DNA of 64,000 nt from Strongyloides papillosus (lineage: Eukaryota > Nematoda > Chromadorea > Rhabditida > Strongyloididae). Of the stretch, positions 39,964 to 51,392 are shown in pieces. The stretch spans positions 310,001 to 374,000 of the forward strand of contig SRSI01000009.1 of assembly GCA_005656395.1 (NCBI GenBank). Reading direction: 5' to 3'. The notes below the pieces were generated by a model. The model was not told the DNA's origin. It saw nothing but the letters and a program-made list of their open reading frames with translations, and did no database searches. Position 1 is the stretch's first letter; every line of letters begins with the position of its first letter. A program made the translations under genes and the position numbers.

Positions 39964-41193
39964 TATATTGCAAATTTATTTAATTTTTTTAAAATTATAG
40001 TGCTTTGAAGATTTTGCAGAAAACACGATTGAACTTATGCAAAAGCCTAATATTATTTTGTAAAAATCATTATATTTATCGACATACAAGTGAAAATAAA
40101 TTTTAAAAATTTATTATAAAATGCATAGTAATAATCACTGATAAGTGATCATACAATAAATAAAAAAAATTAATAAATGAAAGTATAAGTATAAAAAAAT
40201 GGAAATTCAAAAATGTCAATTTAAACTTTATAGAAAAGCAAATTAACTAAAATAGGCAAATTAAATAATTACACAGTAAGATAAAATATAGACTTTAATT
40301 ATAAAATTTGCGTAAGCAAAAATAATAAAAAATCATGAGTGATTATTATAATATATATATACAGAACATTTTTGAAGTATGAACAATTTATATAAAATTT
40401 TTTTAAAGTTTTTTGATCCACAACCAATATTTATATCACAAAAAGAGTTCTGATAAAAGTAAAATGACTTTCAAATTTTCCACAAGATTATTAAAAAGAA
40501 TTTTTATCGTTATTAAGGTAAACTTGCAAATTTGACATTGCATTTGAAGTACTAGATTGCAATATGATTAAAATTGTATTATTTATAGTTATCATAAAAT
40601 GTTTTCCAATTAGAAATAACCTATTGTTAAATCAATTAAATCTTTCGAAAAAATTTGAAGATGACAATCATATCAAAAAATTAATCTTCCAAAATTTATA
40701 TTTCTCTGAATATCTATTTACGCTATAGAATTTTTTGTATATCTTCTAAGTAACAAATAATTTGTTAAAATTATAGGTTAAATTAAAAGACATTGTTGAA
40801 ATTAAAAATATAATCATTGCAAAAAATTGAGTATAATAAATTTACAGAAATTATCAGAGTTTTACTATTGCAGTACTAGTATGAATAAATATTTTACATT
40901 ATATAACGTTGATTATTTAAAATTTTATTCTACTTGGTATATAACCACATAAAAGTACTTTATGAGAATTTCTATAATTATGCTTCTAAAAAATCAAAGA
41001 AGAACAGTTGGATCAATACAGTTGCTATCTATTTAATCTTTTGCTTGTTGAATTAATGATAATAATATATTAACATTGAAAATAATTTAAATGCACTTTT
41101 TTTATTTATTATTTTTTTTATATTAAGTAAATTAAATTTCAAAAACTTTTAACTATATAAAAAGAAATGAAAATTTTTTAACTATAAGCAGTA

Positions 41194-43073
41194 ATGAAAT
41201 TGTCTATTAATAACTTTGCTATATTTGCCTTATTATTACTTATTAATGTAAATTATACGACAAGTTTCTACATAGATCATATTGTCCCAGGGTTAGATTT
41301 AAGAGATTTAATCCAAGGGGTCTATTTCTATAATTTTTTAAAACATTTCTTCCGAGAACTTTTTTTATTTTTGAATAAAGGTAATATCTATGTAACAAGG
41401 TTTAATAATAATACCCTTATTGTTAATGTTATAAATAATCATATAGTTGGAAATTTAGGAAGTGCAACATTGTATATCCAGATGATAGTCTAACTAATGA
41501 TTCAACTACAACTCTATTTTGTAGTCCATATGTAGACCTAGATGTATCCCCATACAGTTAAATACAAATAACTTTTTCCATACATTGTATACGAATGTGA
41601 TATTATAATTATGTTTTAGACAAAAGAATAGCAACTTTTTTACCATGAGTTTCATTAAGAAATCTACGTTATAACTTAACTAATAGACTTTCATAACTTA
41701 GGTCATTTTTTATACTCAAATAAATATATTTTTTATGTATAAACTGTTAATAAGTTTGTCAATTATGACCGGAAAACTTTTTCAGTCAATTTCTAAAATA
41801 TTGTAGTTATAATAGTCTAAAAGCATGCAAAATTACTATTAGTTGGAAATAGAAAAATTTCAAATTTTCGTTAAAACTTTTGAGTTTCCAATAAGAACTT
41901 TTTTAGGTTAAAGTCAAAGAAAAATAAATTTTACTAATATATTTGCTAAATATTTATAAACACGTTATTTTAAATGTAGAAAGTATAGAATCTAAATTTG
42001 TATTATTGAGGAAAAATCAAATTTACATATAAAAATGTTGCATTAATTTATATTTTAAAAACAATTCCTTAGAAATGAAATTTTTCATAACTTGATTTAG
42101 AATTAAATTTTTTTAACAAGATATATTTTATAAATAAGGTTGTCAAGATATCTCATTATTTACTTCTTTATTCAAGATCTAAAAATTTTAAATTTATGTA
42201 GTAAATTACAACCGTAGAATTGATAAGGTTTGTAATCACGTCCACTTTGTTCATCGGTTATTTTTAGTTGCTAATAATAATTATTAGTGACTTAAAAAAT
42301 AGGATTGACATTGATAAAAATAAGATTAGTAGTTGAAAAAATTCAAAATTAGTAGAATTAGTAATTGTTAAAAATTATCAACATACAAGTTAGTGATGAC
42401 GTTTCATTTGATATACTGTAAGATGTAAGCTTTATACTTAGACAGAAAATATAAAAAAATTTCCCATTTTTTTGTTTACAAAATAGCAATAAAATCATGT
42501 TCGTATACAGTAATTTGAAAGCTTTCAATGTTGAAACATTAAGAGCTACATCTAAGTCACATTTAAAATTGTAATTATGTTAAAAATATATGTCATATTA
42601 CTTTAGAAAACGGTAATATAAATGAAATAACGGATTCAAAACCAATAACAATTTTTAATGAAACTCTAAAAAAAGAAGTATGTCTAAAAAAAGTTAAAGA
42701 AGAAAAAAAAAGAGAAGATAATCCAATTAATTCTACAATAACTAGTATCTACATTGATCTTCAGAATATGGATAAAAGTTCACTTGAATTTACTTTTAAA
42801 TCAAATGTTTCTGAAACAGATGACAGAATTTGTGCATACTTTATTGGAGACATTGTTAAAAATACATATAACTGCACTACTACAGAATGTAATTTTAAAT
42901 AAAAATAATATTTAAGAATAATTAATATAGAATTTTACTATAACAAAAAACATTTACAATATATTTAATATAATGATTATCTTTCAGGTCTCAGAGGGGT
43001 TGATTATTCGGAAGATATTAATTGGGACGATATTGATTTGGAAGGAATTAATTGGTCAGTGAATAAATTTTAA
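41194..43073 (+). CDS. Secreted four-cysteine protein A, family unknown
   Basis: Proposed exons 41194-41380, 42607-42888 and 42988-43073 give 184 residues; introns are 1226 and 99 bases with GT..AG ends. Exon 1 begins MKLSINNFAIFALLLL, a clear signal peptide. Exon 2 carries most of the mature domain: one Cys in KKEVCLKKV, one in DDRICAYF, and an N-C-T-T-T-E segment whose final Cys codon is split across intron 2. Several N-glycosylation sequons are present. The C-terminal exon is short and acidic with a repeated D/E-x-I-N-W (DINWDDID, EGINW). Exon phases (1 then 1) are identical to those of the paralogue at 45,554, which is strong support for the model. Exon 1 extends further than in the paralogue. 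Function is unknown; a host-interaction role is only speculation. Confidence 0.65.
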
Positions 43074-43679
43074 AGAAAAAAAGTAATGGAAAAAAATAGA
43101 AATTGAAGTTAAGAATAATGTAATAGCGAAAATATGATAAAAAAGAAATTCATATCAAGATTATTATATTGTAACATTGTTATAAGGCATTAATATTCTT
43201 TTACAACTGTTCTACTTTGTTTTATTAATAAATTATTATTATACAATTACAGACAAAATATGAAACAAATTTTAACAAATCACAATGGAATGCAATAAAC
43301 TGTCGAACCTATCAAAAAGGCCAAATTTTTTTAGATTTAAGAGATACTAAGCGACAACAAAAATTTTGCTAGCAACGCAAAACATTACGAAGTCGCATAA
43401 ATTTTGTCATTTTATAAAACTGTCATTTATATCGTCGAAAAATATAATTAGAAATTATGAAAAATTAATTTATCATAACAATTTGATAATACCGATTTTT
43501 GTTATGTCATCTTTAATACATTTTCTTTTGCTAAAAAGTTAATGTGGCTAAGCGTCATTGTGACACTATAATTTATACAAGCTTCAACTATGACATGGCG
43601 CAACTGAATCCTCTAAAAATTTAACTAGAGCACTGAGAAAACATGTATTTTATATTTTAACAGTGCAAAGATTGTTTTC

Positions 43680-44122
43680 ATAGATTTTAGACGGAGAAAT
43701 GAGTCTTGAAAATTCAGTATGCGTTTGTAGGGCTTCTACATTTAAAGATGATTTTTTCAAATCCTACTACCTAAAACTATCTTTGTTGACCTCTTATGTG
43801 ATGTGTTATCAGAATTGAACAAAGAAATTTTTAAAAATTTACAAAATTTAAAAAATAAAACTTTGTTTTCCAATATGATTACACATGATATTGAGAAATG
43901 AAAAAAAAATTGGATGAGTTACGTTTTGAAATTTTTCCTGAAATTACATACTCTTCAAGCTTGCCTCTATCTAAATACTACATATTTTTGTCTCTACATA
44001 ACTTTTTGAATTGTAGAAAATTCAATGAAGTTGATGAATTAAACAATGATTTTCAGAATACTTTTATCAAATGTACCAAGAAATTTTACATATCTGGAAC
44101 TAATACGGTGTTTACAAAATAA
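43680..44122 (+). pseudogene. Decayed coding block in copy B
   Basis: This is the counterpart of 39,490-39,963. It begins with a longer open stretch (DGEMSLENSVCVCRAS and onward) before the first stop, and ends in a 74-residue ORF at 43,898-44,122. Frame shifts and stops prevent a continuous product. That different parts stay open in the two copies suggests independent decay after duplication. Confidence 0.45.
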
Positions 44123-45553
44123 AGACAATTTGTTGATAATAATGAGTAATATATTACAAATTGATAAATTGCTTACTAGAATTATAGCACTTTGAAGATT
44201 CTGTAAAAATAACAACAAAATTTCTGCAATACTCTTTTATTTTTGTAACAATTATTATATAATCGATATAAAAGTGATAATCAATTAAAAAAATTTATTA
44301 TAAAAAGCATAGCAATATCATAAAAAAGTAATTAAATAATACATCAAAAATATCAAAAAATGAAATTATTAGTGCAAAAAATATAAATTTTAAATGTCAA
44401 TTAAAACTTTATAAAAAAAAGCAAATTAATTAAAATAGGTTAATTTAACACAAACACAGTAAGATAAAATAAGACTTTAAGCCTAAAATTTGCTTGAGAA
44501 AAAAAATTATGATTGGTTATTATTATATATTTTCAGAGGAGATTTTTAACTATGAACTATTTATATGAGATTTTTTATTTAAAATTTTTATTAATCCCCC
44601 ATAATATTTATGTCACAAAAAAGTTCCAATAAAAGTAAAGTGACTTTCAATTTTTTCACAAAATTATCAAGAATAATGTTTATTGTTATTTAGGCATATT
44701 GCAAATTGATATTATATTTGAAGTACCAACTCACAAAATGATTAAAATTGTACGTTTTAAATTATCATAAAATATTTTCTAATTAGAAATAACCTTTTGT
44801 TTAGTCAAGTAAATGTTTCAGAAAAATTTTTAAATAACTATCATACCAATAAATTAATTTTCTAAATTTTTATATCTCTGTTAATCTGTTTACCTGATAA
44901 AGCATTTCGCATATTTTTTAGTTAAAAAAGATTCTAACAAAATTTTATCAAATTAAAAGACATTGTTGAAATTAACAAATAAAATCATTTCGACAAAATA
45001 TCAAGAATAACAAATTTATATTAATTCTTGCAGTTTTTTAAAGCATTAGCTTTATCAGCTGCTAGGTGTGGTCATGTTAGAACGTGAATTAATTGTTTAA
45101 TAAAAAATAAAAAGACCCCTTTAAAACAATTTATGAGATATATGTTAGTTATTTATATTTAAATTTGCGTAGTAGATAAATTTGTATAGGTGATTCATAT
45201 TATGAATCAACTGCTGACACTTTTACTTGCTACAGTAGTAGGATAGATAAATATTTTACATTAAATACAACTGATTGCTTAAAATTTTATTCTATCTGGT
45301 ATAAAACATCGAAAAAAAAAGTACTTTATGTAAACTATTTTCATAATTTTGTTTTTATAAGATCAAAGAGGAACATTTGAATTAATATTTTTGCTATATA
45401 TTTTCTATGTAGCTTTAATAATAATAATATATTAACACTGAAAAATATTTAGATCTACCATTACTATTTATTAGTTTTTCGTACTAAGCAAATAAATATT
45501 TCAAAATTTTTCTACCATTTAAAGGATAAAAATTTTTTTAACTACAAGCAATA

Positions 45554-47637
45554 ATGAAATTGTCCTATATTAACTTCAGTATATTCATATTATTATCATT
45601 TACTATTTTAGGCTACGGTCTAAGTAATAGTTCAGGTAAAGTCTTAGTACCATTCTTTTAGTGATAATGACCTTCTTGGTAATGTCATAAATAATCATAT
45701 AGGTAGAAATCTAGAAAGTGTAATAATGCATTACCAGATACTAATCTAGCTAATAATCCATTTTCAACTCTGGTTATTTATCTATATGGAGGCTTAGATG
45801 TATCTCTCTACGATTAAATACAAATAAATTTTCCATGAATTGTATACAATTGTGATATTATGATCACGTTTTAGTCAAAAAAGTAGCAACTTTTTTATCA
45901 TTAGCTTTATTAGGAAATCTAGATTTTAACTTAAGCAATGCATATTTATATTCTAAGCTTTTTTTACGCTTAAATAAATATAATTTTTTAAACATAATTT
46001 TTAAATACATTTTTAAATTATGACAGAAGAACTTTTTCAGTATATTTCTATAATATAATGGATATTATAGTCTATAAGCATATAAATTTTTATTAATGAA
46101 AAGAATTGCGATTTTTAGTGAAACTTTTGAGCTTTTCAATTAGAAATTTTCAAAGTTGAAGTTAAATAAAAATAAATTTCATTGATATATTTGATAAACA
46201 TTTATATACATGATATTTTAAAGTAGATAGATAAGAAGCTAAGTTAGTACTATTGGAAAAGTTCAAATTTTTAGATTACATATAAAAAAATAACATTAAT
46301 CTGAATTATAATAACAATTTATAAAATCTGGAAGTTTATAATTTAGTTTAGAATTCGAATTTTTTAACAATATACTTTTAATAAATGTGGTTGTAAGGAT
46401 ACCTTATTATTTACTTCTTTTTATCAAGATCAAAAAATTTTAAATTTATCAGTAAATTACAACAATAAAATTGATAAAGTTAGTAATCACATCCACTTTC
46501 TTCATCGATTATTTTCAGTTGCCAATAAGAATAATTAGTAACCTACAGAAATTAATAGCACTGTAAAAAATAAAACTAGCAATAGAAAAAATTCAAAGTT
46601 AGTTGAATTAGTAATTGTTAAAAATTATATATATACAAGTTAGTGATAAGGTTTTATTGATGTACTGTAAGATCTAAGCTTTAAACTCAGACAGAGTATA
46701 TAGAAAATTTCCTATTTTCTTTTTTAAAAAAAACAATAATACGTAATGTACACCACTTCTCTTTACCCAAAAACATACACCCACTTTTTATTTTCATATA
46801 AATATCTGACTTATCCTAATATTCATTCATTCTTTATGACCCTCAGCTTTTAAGATGCTTTTGGTGTTTATAATTGTATGATTATAATAAAATGCTTTCC
46901 TTTATACTCTTATTTCTATTTGAACTTTAATATCGCTACACAACGAATATCATGCTTATATACAGTTATGGAGAAATTTTTTAATATTGAACCATCAAGA
47001 GCTACATCTAAGTCACTTTTTAAATAACAATTGAGTTAAAAATAACTATCGTATTACTTTAGAAGCCGACAATGAAAAAATAGTTTTAGAACCAAAGAAA
47101 GTTTTTAATTATACTCAAAAAATAGATAAGTGTCTAAATGTAATTAAAGAAGATAAGGGAGAAGATTATACTTTAAATGATCTTGAAATAAATACAGAAA
47201 TATATGGTGTTGACAAAATTGATGTGACTTTATTTGACTTCAATTTACGCTTTAATGGTTCTGAAGAAGTTGAACAAATTTGTACACAATTTATAGGATT
47301 TGGCATAAACATGACATCTGAATGCACTATCATAGATTGTAATTTTAAATAAAAATAATAGTTAAGAATAATTCATTTAGAATTTTACTATAACAAAAAA
47401 CATTTATAATATATTTATTATAATGGTCATTTTTTAGGTCCATGGGGAGATTATGACTCGGATGAAGATGAATCGATGGTAGTTGAACTAGAAGGAGATG
47501 AATCAGAAGAAGGTGAATCAGAAGGACAAGAATCAGAAGAAGGTGAATTGGAAGGACAAGAATCAGAACAAAAACAAGAAGAAGGCGAATTGGAAGATGA
47601 TGAACAAGAAGAAAAGGAATTGGAAGAAAAAAGATAA
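45554..47637 (+). CDS. Secreted four-cysteine protein B with acidic repeat tail
   Basis: Proposed exons 45554-45635, 47063-47338 and 47438-47637 give 185 residues. Exon 1 is a bare signal peptide (MKLSYINFSIFILLSF). Exon 2 has the same cysteine frame as protein A: KCLNV, QICTQF and SECTIID, with the last Cys codon split across the 99-base intron. Exon 3 differs from A and encodes about 65 residues that are nearly half Glu, in imprecise repeats of E-G-x-E-S/L-E-E/G-Q, ending EEKR. The first intron (1427 bases) contains the 205-base repeat. The equal protein length (184 and 185) despite different exon 1 and exon 3 sizes is a curiosity. Function is unknown; the acidic tail could bind metal or basic surfaces. 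Confidence 0.68.
46742..46946 (+). repeat. 205-base dispersed repeat, copy in intron 1 of protein B gene
   Basis: This segment is 205 bases long and matches 60,572-60,776 with eight substitutions and no gaps (about 96 percent). It is absent from the corresponding position of copy A (near 42,490), where a short CAATAAAATCATG occupies the site. In copy B the flanks read CAATAATA before and ATATCATG after, so a 2-3 base target duplication (ATA or TA) is possible. It contains AATAAA. No terminal inverted repeat was recognised. Confidence 0.85.
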
Positions 47638-47785
47638 TGATAAAAAAAAGGGAAATTGAGGTAAAGAATAATGTAACAGCGAATCTATGAAAAAAAGAAG
47701 TTTATATCAAGAGAATAACATTGTAATAAGATATAAATATTCTTCATTATTTTGCTATTTTGTTTTATTAATAAATTATTACATA

Positions 47786-47870
47786 CAGTAGACTCTCGAT
47801 TATTCCAACCCATTTTGATCAGGAATATTTTGGATAACTTAAATTTTGGATAATCGAAAACAAATAAAAA
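47786..47870 (+). mobile_element. Terminal fragment of a pogo/Tigger-like DNA transposon
   Basis: The sequence opens CAGTAGACTCTCGATTAT directly after a TA dinucleotide. It continues with GGATAATCGAAA-type motifs in the opposite sense, as in terminal inverted repeats of pogo-like elements in the Tc1/mariner group. No matching opposite end and no transposase were found before 48.2 kb, so this is a remnant or solo end. Confidence 0.55.
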
Positions 47871-48214
47871 AGTGTAATATTCAACTTTTATATAGAAAAA
47901 ATAGCTCTTTGCTTATTCCTCTAAATGTTATATGTCAATTTGTTTAGTAAATAAGCGTAAAAATAAAATTATTTGGTTCTAAAAAAGTACCTTAATTTTT
48001 TATGCCAAATTTTAGGGTTGGGTGAGTTTTACCTTTCTCCATTAAAGACTAAAAATAGACTAATTTTTTAACTTAAAAAATTTTTTTTTAATTTGTTAAA
48101 TTGTTCAAAAAATTTTATTAAATACAATAAATACATTTAATACATATATACAATAAGTACATTAGAAATATAAAAAAAATTAAATTAAAGCCATTAAAAC
48201 AAAGGACTATTAAA
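47871..48214. other. AT-rich spacer
   Basis: May contain the interior of the broken DNA transposon. No ORF or second terminal repeat was seen. Confidence 0.35.
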
Positions 48215-48651
48215 CTAAAATTGCTCCTGCCCCCAATCATCATTCTTAAAAATTTCTCTTGACATCAAACTATAATTAACATTTTTCTCCTTTCCTTTGT
48301 CATTTAAAATGTTAAACTTATACTTCAATTTTACTTTATCAGGATTTAAAAGTGCCAATAAACTGATACATAATCCTTTGACTCTTCTTTTTGACAATTT
48401 AGATAGATCCATAAGCATCACTCTGATTTATGTTTCCCTAAATTGTAAAAGTTGATAATTTGATTTTTTCACCTGTCTTTTCAGCACGAAGTGAAAAATT
48501 TTGGATTGAGAATTCATAGTTGAATTTGATAACATTTGTCAGGAGGTTACATGAACCATCTGTAATGAAAATATTTTAAACTTAATAATAATGGTGATGT
48601 TATGACAAGTGACATACCAATAAGTCTTTCATTATTAAGATCTATACTCAT
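48215..48651 (-). pseudogene. MATH-BTB pseudogene, MATH fragment only
   Basis: The oldest of three tandem copies. Exon 1 (48651-48618, beginning MSIDLNNERLI) and its splice sites match the intact gene at 52,549. The MATH domain (NYEFSIQNFSLRAEKTGEKIK) is readable, then meets an in-frame stop at 48,438-48,440. A shifted open stretch of 68 residues follows (YKFNILNDKG) and ends in a stop after DDWGQEQF, where the intact gene continues into FSKFVKKDF. The BTB and BACK parts are gone. MATH-BTB proteins are substrate adaptors for Cul3 ubiquitin ligases. Confidence 0.8.
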
Positions 48652-49379
48652 ATTTCTTCCAAACTTTTGTATTCTAGGGCTAATTTAAACTTGGTATATA
48701 ACTTAAGGCAAAATCTAAAATAAATTAATCTTCACTAAAAAAATAATTACTACAAAAATACAAAAGTCCATTATTTCTTAATATGATGTGAACTCATATT
48801 ATTTACTAAGATGATGTACTTTCTTTTATGCTCGAAGATACAAATGTGCTTTTTTAAACAACCTTAACAATTCGATAATAAGTGAAGAAGCAGTCAATAA
48901 TAAGAGAGAACTCAATTTAATACATCTAATAGATACTTGATAATAATATTTAAATTGTTAGAAAATGTCGCTTTTTAAATTTCAATGATACAGTCCTTTT
49001 TAGGATTTTATTATCATGAGAATAGATATATATTTGATCAATTGACGGCACCAGATAATGGTAATCTGGTTTGTAAAAAGACGCGAAATCCAGGAAAAAA
49101 TATTTCAAAGAAGGAAAACGATCTAACATAAAAATTTGCAGATTATTCTTTATAAAATCTCTATATTATTTTCATGATATGATAAACCCAACAATTTCAG
49201 AGTAGTAGAGAGAAATTGTCTTAGACGTATCTATACTATATCAAAAAATAATTCTTAAGAGTTTTTTTTGTTTTGTATACAATTTTTTATTGACATATAT
49301 TAATTTGAAAGTTATAATAAAAAAAAATTAACTTATTAGATACGATACCTCAATTATCCATTAACTCTGCTCCTTCTTC
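48652..49379. other. Spacer between MATH-BTB copies 1 and 2
   Basis: This spacer is related to 50,518-51,392, with matching stretches such as CAATTGAC/GAAGGCACCA..ATAATGG and GAGAATAGATATATAT-like segments. The duplicated unit therefore includes flanking DNA, about 1.9-2.0 kb per unit. No gene. Confidence 0.6.
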
Positions 49380-50517
49380 TCAGATGCTTTCTGTTAAACT
49401 AAGGTTTAACAATTTTATAAATAAACTTTCAACCAACAATGGATGTGCGATAACAAATTCTTTCCACTCCTTTGTTTTTGTTATCCATCCTGCATTTTCA
49501 AGAATAAGTTCTAGACAGCAATTCTTCAAACTTTCAGTCGAAAATTTTTCAGATAGTGCAAAACGTTCAAGAACATTCTCAACAGCCAAACTTCTACACA
49601 AAGAGCGTTCTGAAATCGCTTTCAATCTGTCTAATCTATACTTATCGGCAATTACTAATACTTCACTAGCCATATTTGTTATGTCTGAAACTTTATCTGT
49701 GTAGATGAATCTTAACATCTCCTTTACAACTTCAACGCGAAAATCCGTCATCTCAATAACATCTCTTTGGGAGTTTTCTAATGTACTGTTGAGGATGTCG
49801 TAAAAAACAGGAGATTGTGCAGCAAGAACTGCCTTATGAACTTTAATTTCAGTGGTTTCGACATTTATGGAACAGTCAGTAAAAATTGATGATTCAAACA
49901 TATTACCATAGTTCAATAATATTTTCGATTTAGGTATCATAATATTTACTGATGTTTTCTGATTACTATGGTTCCCATATTTTAGATCAGTAATCTCTGC
50001 CTCACATAATATTGTCAACTTATCATCGATCAATAAACCATTCGATTCATCTAGTAAAAAATCTTTCTTAACAAATTCTGTAAATCCCCAACTATTAGCT
50101 AATGTATCCTTAACAAAGTCACAAGCTTCTGTAACAGATTTAATACTTTTCTCCTCAGCCTTATCATTTAAAATTGAAAACTTATACTTCACTTTTGCTT
50201 TGTCGGGGTTTAACAGTGTCAGATAAACTGATACATACTCCTTTGACTCTTGGTTTTTACCATTGGGGTATATATATAAGCACCACTCTGATTTATTTTT
50301 CTATCCAATTGTAAAAGTTGATGATTTAATTACTTCACCTGTCTTTTCATCATGAAGTGAAAACTCTTCTATTGAGAATTCATAATTTAATTTAGTAACT
50401 TTTTTCTCAATGTTACATGAACTACCTGCAATACAAATGTTTTAAAATTAGTAATAATGGTGATGTTATGACAAATGAATTACCAATAGTTAAATCATTA
50501 TAAACATCCAATTTAAT
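49380..50517 (-). pseudogene. MATH-BTB gene copy 2, start lost and MATH nonsense codon
   Basis: Exon 1 aligns to 50517-50484 and exon 2 to 50425-49380, with splice sites preserved. The start codon of the other copies (ATG) reads ATT at 50,517-50,515. The Trp in the MATH motif TGWKDRSEW is a TAG at 50,303-50,301. Downstream, 270 residues remain open and include the second half of MATH, a full BTB domain (FTDCSINVETTEIKVHKAVLAAQSPVF region) and a BACK-like C-terminus. It could still yield a BTB-only protein from an internal Met, but by comparison with copy 3 it is best read as a recent pseudogene. The intact BTB half suggests little time since inactivation. Confidence 0.82.
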
Positions 50518-51392
50518 TTTTCTTCCAAATACTAGTATTCCAGCGCTAATTTAAACTTCGTATATAATTTAAGGCCAAATCTAAAATAAATTAGTCTTTA
50601 CTAGTAAAATAAAAAAATCAAAATATAAAAGATAGTACTAGAATAAATTAATTTTAATATTAGCGAGTTAAAAAAATTTTGAAGTTATATACCAATTAAT
50701 ATTTGTAAATCACTTTGAAATTATAAAATACTTGATGTAAAAGTTATTTTAACTTTCAATTAAAAAAAAAGTATAAAACATATGATAAAGTATTTTATCA
50801 ATATATAAAAGGTTTTTTTAATCTATTTCGACCATTTATATGATATACTTTCATTTTTGTTCGAAGGTACAACTGCGTATTTTTAAACATTCTTAATAAT
50901 TCGATAGTAAGCGAAGAAGCATGCAATGATAAGAGAAAACTTAATTTAACACATCTAATAGATACATTCTAATAACATTTTAACTATTAAAAGAAAAACG
51001 TCCATTTGATTTTCTAATTTAAACGATACTTCCTTTATCATTCTTAATTGTTATGAGAAAAGATATATATTTTATCAACTGAAGGCACCAAATAATGGTT
51101 GATTTATAAAAAGAAGAAAACAACTAAAACAATAATTTAGAGAAGAGGAATAATCTAACATAAAAATTCATAGATTATATTCTATCAATTGTGAAACTGA
51201 TATTTCACGATATCAACAACCTTAAAATCACGAAATAATAAAAATAAAAAGCTTTATAAAGATCTTGTATAATATACAGATAATTTTACATGAGTATCTA
51301 TATGTAGCACATGGAATTATTCAATATATTTATTTATTTAAAAGTTACAAAATTAAATTGAAATATTTTGAAATATTAACTTATCAAGTTTT
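50518..51392. other. Spacer between MATH-BTB copies 2 and 3
   Basis: AT-rich and partly homologous to the previous spacer. It holds the promoter side of copy 2 and the 3' side of copy 3. No ORF. Confidence 0.5.

Larger units (their letters stand above)
39190..43240 (+). repeat. Tandem segmental duplication, copy A
   Basis: Most of this segment is found again at about 43,400-47,785. Matching landmarks in order include the stretch around 39,195-39,240 (copy B 43,400-43,440), GAAATGAGTCT..GAAAA near 39,525 (43,695), the start ATGAAATTGTC at 41,194 (45,554), and the 3' exons near 42,607 (47,063). The offset grows from about 4.17 to 4.45 kb because copy B has gained insertions. Divergence is substantial, so the duplication is not recent. 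Each copy carries one intact secreted-protein gene and one decayed upstream block. Confidence 0.85.
43400..47785 (+). repeat. Tandem segmental duplication, copy B
   Basis: This is the second copy of the segment described at 39,190. Relative to copy A it has extra DNA near 45,035-45,230 and the 205-base repeat at 46,742-46,946. Its right edge ends where a pogo-like terminal sequence begins at 47,786. The shared TTATTAATAAATTATT motif marks the end of homology in both copies. Confidence 0.85.
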
